Shown here one piece after another: positions 1 to 5,399 of a DNA stretch of 6,808 bases. The position numbers and the translations under genes were made by a program. The notes below the pieces were generated by a model. The model saw nothing but the letters and a program-made list of their open reading frames with translations, did not search any database and was not told where the DNA came from. Source of the stretch: Anaerolineae bacterium (GTDB lineage: Bacteria; Chloroflexota; Anaerolineae; Aggregatilineales; Phototrophicaceae). The stretch's first letter is position 1, and the number at the start of each line of letters is the position of its first letter. The stretch spans positions 1-6,808 of the forward strand of contig JADLHH010000321.1 of the NCBI GenBank assembly GCA_020848855.1. Reading direction: 5' to 3'.

Positions 1-1299
1 GCGGAACGGCGAATGAAGCTGGTTGATGCCGGGGAAGCCGTAATACAGCACGGCGTAGGTCGGCAAGCCGAACATGAACGTCAGCGCGGCGACTGCCAGC
101 AGCGCCAGGATCACCTGCTGGGCGGTGCGCCGCCGGATCATGCCGTAGAGCGCCAGCGCCAGCGGCAGAATCCCCACGTACAGCGCCGCTTCGACGTAAT
201 TACGCTCGACGCCCCAGTAGGTATTGGTCAGCGGATCGCCGTCGGCGTTCAGCACCGGCGTATCGGTTAGCGAGACGGTCTGCCCGGTGAACACGTCGAG
301 ATAGCTGTGCTGCGCCGGGCTGCCGTAGAAATTCGGCATCACGAACTGGATGGCGTCGCGCGCCGGCAGCGCCCAGCCCCGCACCTGCTCCAGCGACGCC
401 GCTTCAGAGCGGAAATTATCCTGCGCGGCTTCGAATATCGGGATGAACTGCACCGCGCCCACGCCCATGCCCAGCGCGATCCTGACGACGACCAGCACGC
501 CGCGTCCGATCACGAATCGTAGGGGCGCACGGCCGTGCGCCCCTACCGAACGCGATTTCCACCATTGATAGACCAGCCGCGCGGCGGTGGAGTACGCCGC
601 CACGATCAGCGTGTAGTAGAGGATCTCGACGTGCCCCGCCAGCACGCAGCAGCCGAGCGCGATTGCCCCGATGGCGACCCAGGGCGCGCTCGCCGGACGC
701 CCGCGCAGCGCCGGACGCCGGGTGATCACGAACTCGATCATCAGCAGGATCAGCGGCAGCCACACCGCCGCCGCCACGATCATCGGGAACACGGCGCTGA
801 TCACGAAAAACGCGCTCAGTTGGTAGACCACGCCCGCGACTGCGCCGCCCGGTCGCCGGATGCCCAGCCCGCGTACGAACAGGTACATGAAGATGCCCGC
901 CAGCCACAACTGGCTGACCATGAACCAGCCGTAAGCCGCCGCCAGCGGCAGCACGTAGTAAATCAGGCTGAAGGGATACAGGGTCGACTGCTGCCCGGCG
1001 GCGAAAAAGGCGATCCCGCTGAACTGGTACGGGTTCCACAGCGGGATTTCACCCTCGGCGATGCTCTGGCGGATGAACGTCTTGAATTGGTAATTTTGCA
1101 GCACCAGGTCGGAGACCAGCGCGTTATACGGCACGGCTGGCGCGCCGACCTGTTCGCGGTAAGCCGCATACGGCTGGTACTGGTACAGGTTCTCGGCGGG
1201 GATCAGCGTCTTGCCACCGACCGTCTGCTGCCCGAACATCAGCAGCGGCAGTGCGAGCAGCAGCAGGACAATCCACAGGTCGCGGGAGTAGCGCCGCAT
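1..1299 (-). CDS. YfhO-like multispanning membrane protein, N-terminal part (C-terminus beyond window)
   Basis: The frame is open without a stop from an ATG at 1299 to the window edge, giving 433 codons; family members are usually much longer (about 700-900 residues), so roughly half is visible. The protein starts MRRYSRDLW, then a hydrophobic segment (about residues 9-23) and an extracytoplasmic loop containing PLWNPYQFSG (residues 87-95 region) and GQQSTLYPF. This W-N-P-Y / G / LYP pattern is typical of YfhO and related GT-C-like membrane proteins. About eight further hydrophobic helices follow between residues 107 and 285 and again at 371-410. In Firmicutes YfhO has been linked to glycosylation of lipoteichoic acid; the role of homologues elsewhere is mostly unknown, so a glycosyl-transfer role in the membrane is inference. 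A purine-rich AGAGG precedes the ATG by about 4 nt, and a promoter lies at 1329-1357. Residues 252-260 (VGAHGRAPL) are encoded by a 28-bp palindrome and look like an insertion in a polar loop. The neighbouring M42 gene is divergent. Confidence 0.85.
   Translation of the reverse strand, partial: MRRYSRDLWIVLLLLALPLLMFGQQTVGGKTLIPAENLYQYQPYAAYREQVGAPAVPYNALVSDLVLQNYQFKTFIRQSIAEGEIPLWNPYQFSGIAFFAAGQQSTLYPFSLIYYVLPLAAAYGWFMVSQLWLAGIFMYLFVRGLGIRRPGGAVAGVVYQLSAFFVISAVFPMIVAAAVWLPLILLMIEFVITRRPALRGRPASAPWVAIGAIALGCCVLAGHVEILYYTLIVAAYSTAARLVYQWWKSRSVGAHGRAPLRFVIGRGVLVVVRIALGMGVGAVQFIPIFEAAQDNFRSEAASLEQVRGWALPARDAIQFVMPNFYGSPAQHSYLDVFTGQTVSLTDTPVLNADGDPLTNTYWGVERNYVEAALYVGILPLALALYGMIRRRTAQQVILALLAVAALTFMFGLPTYAVLYYGFPGINQLHSPFR
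519..546. repeat. Perfect 28-bp palindrome inside the membrane-protein gene
   Basis: The left half GTAGGGGCGCACGG is followed directly by its exact reverse complement CCGTGCGCCCCTAC. It lies in frame in the minus-strand YfhO-like gene and encodes VGAHGRAPL plus one base of the next codon, between the predicted helices ending near residue 245 and starting near residue 262. The flanking protein is hydrophobic or basic, so the element sits in a short polar loop where an insertion can be tolerated. I recognise this type of G-rich/C-rich palindrome as resembling dispersed repeats seen in some environmental bacterial genomes, but copy number cannot be judged from one window. No clear target-site duplication is visible. 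Confidence 0.85.
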
Positions 1300-1328
1300 A
1301 AACCCTCTTTCGCAATCAAAACGCGGCA

Positions 1329-1357
1329 ACTATACTCTCTGACAACTTTTCTGTCTA
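1329..1357 (-). promoter_or_regulatory. Sigma70-type promoter for the membrane-protein gene
   Basis: On the minus strand, TAGACA (1357-1352, five of six matches to TTGACA) is separated by exactly 17 nt from TATAGT (1334-1329, five of six matches to TATAAT). The predicted start point is near 1322, giving a leader of about 23 nt before the ATG at 1299, with the AGAGG ribosome site inside it. Spacing and position are both ideal; activity is inferred. Confidence 0.6.
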
Positions 1358-1477
1358 TTCTGAGGAAAAAGTGCCGAGTGCTGAGTGCTGGGTTCTGAGG
1401 AAAAGCAGTTATCGGCGAGTATTATCGTGTGAACCGGTTTTTTGCTCAGCACTCGGCACTCAGTACTCAGCACTTCC
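1358..1477. repeat. Inverted clusters of a 7-bp repeat (AGTGCTG) in the divergent spacer
   Basis: The left arm has four contiguous heptamers in register: AGTGCCG (1370), AGTGCTG (1377), AGTGCTG (1384), GGTTCTG (1391). The right arm has four in the opposite orientation: CTCAGCA (1445), CTCGGCA (1452), CTCAGTA (1459), CTCAGCA (1466). Positions 1370-1385 and 1445-1460 form a perfect 16-bp inverted repeat enclosing a 59-nt loop, with other registers also able to pair. A 12-nt direct repeat TTCTGAGGAAAA (1358-1369 and 1393-1404) is offset by 35 nt, which is five heptamer periods. The block ends a few bases before the GGAG ribosome site of the M42 gene, so its transcript would carry the hairpin in the leader. 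A TATTAT at 1420-1425 in the loop could be a -10 for that gene, but no convincing -35 accompanies it. Confidence 0.85.
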
Positions 1478-1490
1478 TTTGGAGATCGTT

Positions 1491-2546
1491 ATGCCCGAAC
1501 TCGCCATTAACCTCGACGCGACCGTCGATTTCCTCGTCGGCTTGCTGAATACCCCCAGCCCGACCGGCTACTACGTCGAAGCGATTGAATACGTCCGGCA
1601 GGCGTTCGCCGCTCTCCCGAATCTCGAACTGAGCACGACCAATAAAGGCGCGCTGGTCGCCACCGCGCGCGGCATCGGCAGCGACGCTCCGCGCGGCGTG
1701 ACGGCGCACGTCGATACGCTCGGTCTGATGGTCAAGGACATCAAGCCGAGCGGACGGTTGAAGCTGACGAGCCTCGGCGGCTTCATGTGGAACGCCGTCG
1801 AATGGGAAGGCGTCACCATCCGCACCCACGACGACCGTCGCTATCGCGGCACGGTGCTGCCCAGCAACCCCAGCACCCACGTCAACAACAAGCTCGGCAG
1901 CATCGAGCGCACCGCCGACCTGATGGAAGTCCGTATTGACGCGCTCACGACCAGCGCCGCCGAAACGCGGGCGCTCGGCATCGAAGTGGGCGACTTCATT
2001 TTTCTCGACCCGCGCGTCGAACTGACCGACACCGGCTTCATCCGTTCGCGCCACCTGGACGACAAAGCCGGAGTCGCGGCAATCTACGGCGCGCTGCTGG
2101 CGCTGGGCGAAGCGGGCTTGTCCCCCGCGCAGGACACCACCGTGCTGATCGCCAATTACGAGGAAGTCGGGCACGGCGGCTCGGCGGGACTGCCGATGTC
2201 GCTGGCGGAGCTGCTCACGGTCGATATGGCGGCGCTCGGCGAGGGGCAGAACTCCGACGAGTTCCACGTCACTATCTGCGTCAAGGACAGCACCGGTCCC
2301 TATCACTTCGAGATGAACAACAAGCTGCGCCGCATCGCCGCCGAACATCACATTCCATACAAGACCGACATTTATCCGTATTACGGCTCGGACGGCTCGG
2401 CATACTGGCGCGCCGGCGGCGATGCCCGCTTCGGGTTAATCGGTCCCGGCGTCGAAGCGTCGCACGCCTACGAGCGCACGCATCGCGACAGCCTGCTGCA
2501 CAGTGCCCACCTGATTGTCCGCTATCTGCTGGATGATGCGGAATAA
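1491..2546 (+). CDS. M42 family metallo-aminopeptidase, NAGGN-system-like subgroup
   Basis: This 351-residue protein is a cytosolic di-metal aminopeptidase by motif content. Ligands and catalytic residues expected for M42 are in order: TAHVDT (H73, D75), RHLDDKAG (bridging D190), NYEEVG (E224 as base, E225 as ligand), VDMAALG (D245) and ASHAYERTH (H325). The length suits the family (about 340-360). Several stretches, SPTGY near the N-terminus, DTLGLMVK, GTVLPS, GQNSDEFHVTI, DSTGPYHFEMNNKL and SHAYERTH, recall the subgroup named for the osmoprotectant NAGGN system rather than typical glutamyl aminopeptidases; this is from memory of the family. No N-acetylglutaminylglutamine amide synthesis gene is in the window. 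The ATG at 1491 is preferred because TTTGGAGA with 6 nt spacing precedes it and conserved sequence begins there; an upstream in-frame ATG at 1371 would translate the heptamer repeats and is rejected. There is no signal peptide. The DUF89 phosphatase gene follows after 93 nt on the same strand. Confidence 0.9.
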   Translation: MPELAINLDATVDFLVGLLNTPSPTGYYVEAIEYVRQAFAALPNLELSTTNKGALVATARGIGSDAPRGVTAHVDTLGLMVKDIKPSGRLKLTSLGGFMWNAVEWEGVTIRTHDDRRYRGTVLPSNPSTHVNNKLGSIERTADLMEVRIDALTTSAAETRALGIEVGDFIFLDPRVELTDTGFIRSRHLDDKAGVAAIYGALLALGEAGLSPAQDTTVLIANYEEVGHGGSAGLPMSLAELLTVDMAALGEGQNSDEFHVTICVKDSTGPYHFEMNNKLRRIAAEHHIPYKTDIYPYYGSDGSAYWRAGGDARFGLIGPGVEASHAYERTHRDSLLHSAHLIVRYLLDDAE

Positions 2547-2547
2547 G

Positions 2548-2615
2548 GTTGAAAGTTAAAGGTTAAAAGGAACGGCATTGTATGGTTTCAACTTTTAACT
2601 TTCCCTACTTTTAAC
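2548..2615. repeat. Inverted clusters of a second 7-bp repeat (GTTAAAG)
   Basis: Immediately after the M42 stop codon come three heptamers in register: GTTGAAA (2548), GTTAAAG (2555), GTTAAAA (2562). In opposite orientation are TTTCAAC (2586), TTTTAAC (2593) and, slightly out of register, TTTTAAC (2609). Bases 2551-2564 pair with 2590-2603 over 14 bp with a single G-U pair and a 25-nt loop. There is no long uninterrupted T-run after the stem, so it is not a standard intrinsic terminator. The segment is strikingly AT-rich against the GC-rich genes on both sides. It occupies nearly the whole spacer, and the GGAG ribosome site of the next gene (2629-2632) lies just beyond. Confidence 0.8.
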
Positions 2616-2639
2616 TGAAATCCTTCTTGGAGAACGACC

Positions 2640-3800
2640 ATGACCGAGCGTATTCGCCCCAGACCGATTCGCACCGACGGCAGCGACGCCTTCGCCCACG
2701 ACACCATGCGCCGCCGCTTGCCCGGTATCATCCGCGACACGCTCGAAATGAACCCGGATTACCCCGACGACATTCGGGCGGCGCTCGACCGGCTGCGTGC
2801 CGATCTCGCCGCCAACGCGCCGATCCCGCACATCGACGATCCGGTGTGGGGCGCGCTGTACGCTCGCCACGAGGGCGAAACCTGGCTCGATACCGAATGG
2901 TTCTTCGCCGAAACCTACTGCTACCGCCTGATCATCGAGGCGGTGCGCTGGGAGCAGACCGGGCGCGACCCGTTCGCGCCGCACAAGCTCCGCGAGATCA
3001 AAAGCGATGCGCTGCGCGACGCGCTGCATCGGGCGCTCGGTGCGCCGGGTGACGAACGGCTCGCCGGGGCGCTGCTGCGGTCGCTGTGGGGCAACCGCAT
3101 CGACCTGAGCTATAAGGTCGCCGCCGCCCACGGCAGCGCCGGCGAAACCGACGATCTGCTGGTGGACGAGCGCCATGCCGCCGTCGATTATCTGTTCAGC
3201 CGCGAGCCGGGCGAGGTGCATCTCGTCCTTGACAACGCCGGTACGGAACTGGCGACGGATTTCGTGCTGGCGGATACGCTGCTCGACGGAGCCGCCGAGC
3301 GCGTCATCCTGCACGTCAAGCGCCACCCGACCTTCGTCAGCGACGCCACCTACGACGACGTGCTGATCCTGCTTGCCGAAATGACCGGGCGCGGCGATTT
3401 CACCAAAGGCTTCGGCGACCCCGCCAGGGAAATCGGCGCGCGCCTGCAGTCGGCGCTGCTCGACGGGCGGCTGCTGGTCGAGCCGGACATCTTCTGGAAC
3501 AGCGGCTGGTTTCTGTGGGAGATGCCGCCTCGTTTCGAGAGCTTCTTCGAACAGGCGGCGCTGGTCATCTTCAAGGGCGACGCCAACTACCGCCGCATCG
3601 TCGGCGACGCGCTCTGGCAGCCGGAAACCCCGTTCACGCAGGTGACCGACTATTTCCCCGCGCCGCTGCTGGCGCTCCGCAGCCTGAAAAGCGATCCCAT
3701 CATCGGCTTGCCGCCGGGCATGGCGGCGCGCCTCGACGCCGAAGATGCGCTCTGGCGCGTCAACGGGCGGCGCGGCGTGGCGCAGTTCGCCGGGCGCTGA
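2640..3800 (+). CDS. DUF89 / ARMT1-like metal-dependent damage-control phosphatase (subfamily III)
   Basis: This 386-residue protein carries the signature blocks of the DUF89 fold. LWGNRIDLS lies at residues 149-157 and LDNAGTE at 197-203 (D198 and N199 are the expected metal-site residues). FKGDANYRR lies at 311-319 (D314, N316) and LRSLKSD at 346-352 (K350, D352). The KGD-NYR and LR-LK-D blocks match the subfamily that includes human ARMT1 and yeast YMR027W, for which phosphatase activity on sugar phosphates such as fructose 1-phosphate has been reported. The family's proposed role is removing damaged or over-accumulated phosphometabolites in the cytosol. The human protein was also proposed to be a carboxyl methyltransferase, a claim I would not transfer. 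The ATG at 2640 has GGAG seven bases upstream. No signal peptide or membrane segment is present. It follows the M42 gene by 93 nt and may be co-transcribed. The actual substrate cannot be read from sequence. Confidence 0.88.
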   Translation: MTERIRPRPIRTDGSDAFAHDTMRRRLPGIIRDTLEMNPDYPDDIRAALDRLRADLAANAPIPHIDDPVWGALYARHEGETWLDTEWFFAETYCYRLIIEAVRWEQTGRDPFAPHKLREIKSDALRDALHRALGAPGDERLAGALLRSLWGNRIDLSYKVAAAHGSAGETDDLLVDERHAAVDYLFSREPGEVHLVLDNAGTELATDFVLADTLLDGAAERVILHVKRHPTFVSDATYDDVLILLAEMTGRGDFTKGFGDPAREIGARLQSALLDGRLLVEPDIFWNSGWFLWEMPPRFESFFEQAALVIFKGDANYRRIVGDALWQPETPFTQVTDYFPAPLLALRSLKSDPIIGLPPGMAARLDAEDALWRVNGRRGVAQFAGR

Positions 3801-3887
3801 GCCACCCCGTTCAGGACGCGCTTCTCTTTGCGATCTCGCCCGGTTTGTGGGAGATCAATCGGATACGTATGGTCGCGCAGATTCTGC

Positions 3888-3916
3888 TTGCCAAAATTCG
3901 AATATCCGCATATACT
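3888..3916 (+). promoter_or_regulatory. Sigma70-type promoter for the P450 gene
   Basis: TTGCCA (3888-3893) is followed after exactly 17 nt by TATACT (3911-3916). Both boxes are close to consensus, and they sit in the only AT-rich stretch of the 157-nt spacer. The start point would be near 3923 with a leader of about 35 nt before the ATG at 3958. Further upstream, GATCTC (3832-3837) and GAGATC (3851-3856) could pair around a 13-nt loop, but with no T-run, so no terminator is called for the DUF89 gene. Confidence 0.65.
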
Positions 3917-3917
3917 G

Positions 3918-3941
3918 ATATTGTTCATAATTTCACAATAT
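3918..3941. promoter_or_regulatory. Candidate operator: AT-rich inverted repeat at the P450 start point
   Basis: ATATTGT (3918-3924) and ACAATAT (3935-3941) form perfect 7-bp arms around a 10-nt spacer, with arm centres about 17 nt apart (under two helical turns). The site begins two bases after the -10 box and spans the predicted start point, the position where a repressor would block initiation. No regulator gene is in the window, so the binding protein is unknown. Confidence 0.45.
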
Positions 3942-3957
3942 ACAGGGATACGCTGTC

Positions 3958-5310
3958 ATGGCGCTTCACCCACCTGCGCCCAAAGGGCATTTTCTCGCGG
4001 GCAGTATGCCCGAATTCACCGCCGACACGCTGGCGTTTATGCTGGATATGCGCCGCTACGGCGACATCGCCAGCTTTATGTTCGGTCCCTTCCGCGCCTA
4101 CGTCGTCAGCAGCCCCGAATACGTTCATCAGGTGCTGGTGACCGACGCCGACAAGTTCTATAAGGCGGCTGGAACCAAGCGGGCGACCAAACTGGTCATC
4201 GGCAACGGCTTGTTCACCAACGACGGCGATTTCTGGAAGCGGCAGCGGCGGCTGGTGCAGCCCGCCTTCCATACCCGGCGCATCGGCGCGTATGCGCGGG
4301 TGATGGTCGATCACGCCGAAACACTGATGGCGCGCTGGCAGGACGGGCAGACCTACGACATGAGCACCGAAATGCCGCGCCTGACGATGGGCATCGTCTC
4401 CAAGACGCTGTTCGACGCCGACGTGAGTGACGATGCCGACAACATCGCCGGGAACGTGACGACGGCGCTGCACATCGTCAATATGCGCCTCAACCGCCTG
4501 ATCGGCGTTCCCGACTGGGTTCCGACCGCCGAAAACCGCAGCCTGAAGCAGGCGGTGCGGGTTCTGGACGACACCATCCAGCGCTTCATCGACGACCGGC
4601 GCAAATCCGGCGAGGACAAGGGCGACCTGCTCTCGATGCTGCTGCTGGCGCGCGACGAAGACGACGGCGGCATGATGACCGACCGCCAGGTGCGCGACGA
4701 GGCGATGACGGTGTTTGGCGCCGGGCACGAGACGACCGCCAGCGCCCTGATGTGGACGTGGTATCTGCTCTCGCAGCACCCGGAAATCGAGGCGCGCCTG
4801 CTGGACGAACTCGATACCGTGCTGGGCGACCGTCCGGCGGCGCTCGAAGACCTGCCGCGCCTCACCTACACCGAGATGATCGTCAAGGAAGCGATGCGCC
4901 TCTACCCGCCCGCCTGGACTCTCACCCGGCAGACGATTGGCGACGTGACCATCGGCGGCTATCCCATCGGCAAGGGCAAAGTGGTCGTCGTCAACATCTA
5001 CGGGATGCACCACGACGCCCGCTTCTTCCCCGACCCCGACCGTTTCGACCCGGAGCGCTTCAGCCCCGAAAACGAGAAGCTCATCCCGAAGTATGCCTAC
5101 ATTCCCTTCGGCGGCGGACCGCGCGTGTGCATCGGCAACGCCTTCGCCATGATGGAAGCCAAACTCATCGTGGCGACGATTGCCCGACGCTTTCATCTGG
5201 CGCTGGCGGCGGATCAGCAGGTGAAGCCGGAGCGCGTGTTCACGCTGCGCTCCAAATACGGGATGCGCATGATCGCCACCGAGCGCGTGCGCGAACCCGC
5301 GCCGGCGTAG
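3958..5310 (+). CDS. Cytochrome P450 monooxygenase (soluble, complete)
   Basis: This 450-residue protein has all P450 landmarks. The C-helix WKRQR (W93, R97) contacts the heme propionate. The I-helix FGAGHETT (residues 253-260) carries the acid/alcohol pair E258-T259 for oxygen activation. The K-helix ExxR is at E311-R314, PDRFDPERF lies near 360-368, and the heme loop FGGGPRVCIG (384-393) has C391 as axial ligand. There is no N-terminal membrane anchor, so it should be cytosolic. The style (ETT in the I-helix, EAMRLYPPAW, FGGGPRVCIG) is closer to the CYP4/CYP102-heme-domain type than to typical actinobacterial P450s, which suggests fatty-acid-like or terpenoid-like hydrophobic substrates; this is only inference. 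No ferredoxin, ferredoxin reductase or fused reductase domain is present, so electrons must come from elsewhere. A weak AGGGA site lies 9 nt upstream of the ATG. The gene is flanked by its own promoter and by the terminator at 5340-5375, so it is probably monocistronic. Confidence 0.95.
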   Translation: MALHPPAPKGHFLAGSMPEFTADTLAFMLDMRRYGDIASFMFGPFRAYVVSSPEYVHQVLVTDADKFYKAAGTKRATKLVIGNGLFTNDGDFWKRQRRLVQPAFHTRRIGAYARVMVDHAETLMARWQDGQTYDMSTEMPRLTMGIVSKTLFDADVSDDADNIAGNVTTALHIVNMRLNRLIGVPDWVPTAENRSLKQAVRVLDDTIQRFIDDRRKSGEDKGDLLSMLLLARDEDDGGMMTDRQVRDEAMTVFGAGHETTASALMWTWYLLSQHPEIEARLLDELDTVLGDRPAALEDLPRLTYTEMIVKEAMRLYPPAWTLTRQTIGDVTIGGYPIGKGKVVVVNIYGMHHDARFFPDPDRFDPERFSPENEKLIPKYAYIPFGGGPRVCIGNAFAMMEAKLIVATIARRFHLALAADQQVKPERVFTLRSKYGMRMIATERVREPAPA

Positions 5311-5339
5311 CGAACCCGTTCGCTGGGTGACCGGAATCA

Positions 5340-5375
5340 AAAAAGCGCAGGGAGGATAACCTCTTTGCGCTTTTT
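5340..5375. terminator. Bidirectional intrinsic terminator between convergent genes
   Basis: Bases 5340-5355 pair with 5360-5375 around an ATAA loop. The core AGCGCA/TGCGCT is perfect, followed by two G-U pairs and GAGG-CCTC toward the loop when read on the plus strand. The stem ends in TTTTT on the plus strand and in a run of T on the minus strand, so it can end both the P450 transcript and the thioredoxin transcript. On the minus strand the two G-U pairs become A-C mismatches, so the structure should be somewhat stronger for the P450 side. Confidence 0.85.
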
Positions 5376-5399
5376 GTGTCGGTCAATGCCGGATGTCGC

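Noticed and set aside
535..1398. A 287-codon plus-strand open frame over the membrane-protein gene
   Set aside because: The translation is Arg/Gln/His-rich low-complexity sequence, while the opposite strand encodes a coherent multispanning membrane protein with promoter and ribosome site.
1358..1477. A CRISPR array or insertion-sequence remnant in the repeat-rich spacer
   Set aside because: The units are 7 bp and contiguous, without spacers, and there is no transposase fragment or terminal repeat pair with target duplication.
1371..1490. A 40-residue N-terminal extension of the M42 protein from an ATG at 1371
   Set aside because: It translates the heptamer repeat region, has no ribosome site, and the family begins near the ATG at 1491, which has a good GGAG.
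1467..2351. A 294-codon minus-strand open frame opposite the M42 gene
   Set aside because: It is an antisense mirror of a gene with complete catalytic motifs; it has no motif of its own.
2551..2603. An intrinsic terminator after the M42 gene
   Set aside because: The stem is AT-rich with a 25-nt loop and no uninterrupted T-run follows, so the heptamer repeat explanation fits better.
5310..5323. A small GCGAA/TTCGC hairpin just after the P450 stop
   Set aside because: The stem is only 5 bp with a 4-nt loop and no T-run; the real terminator at 5340-5375 is nearby.
3925..5340. A 471-codon open frame on the minus strand opposite the P450 gene
   Set aside because: It is the antisense of a P450 with all motifs intact; its translation is rich in His, Arg, Val and Gln without recognisable motifs, as expected of a mirror frame in GC-rich DNA.
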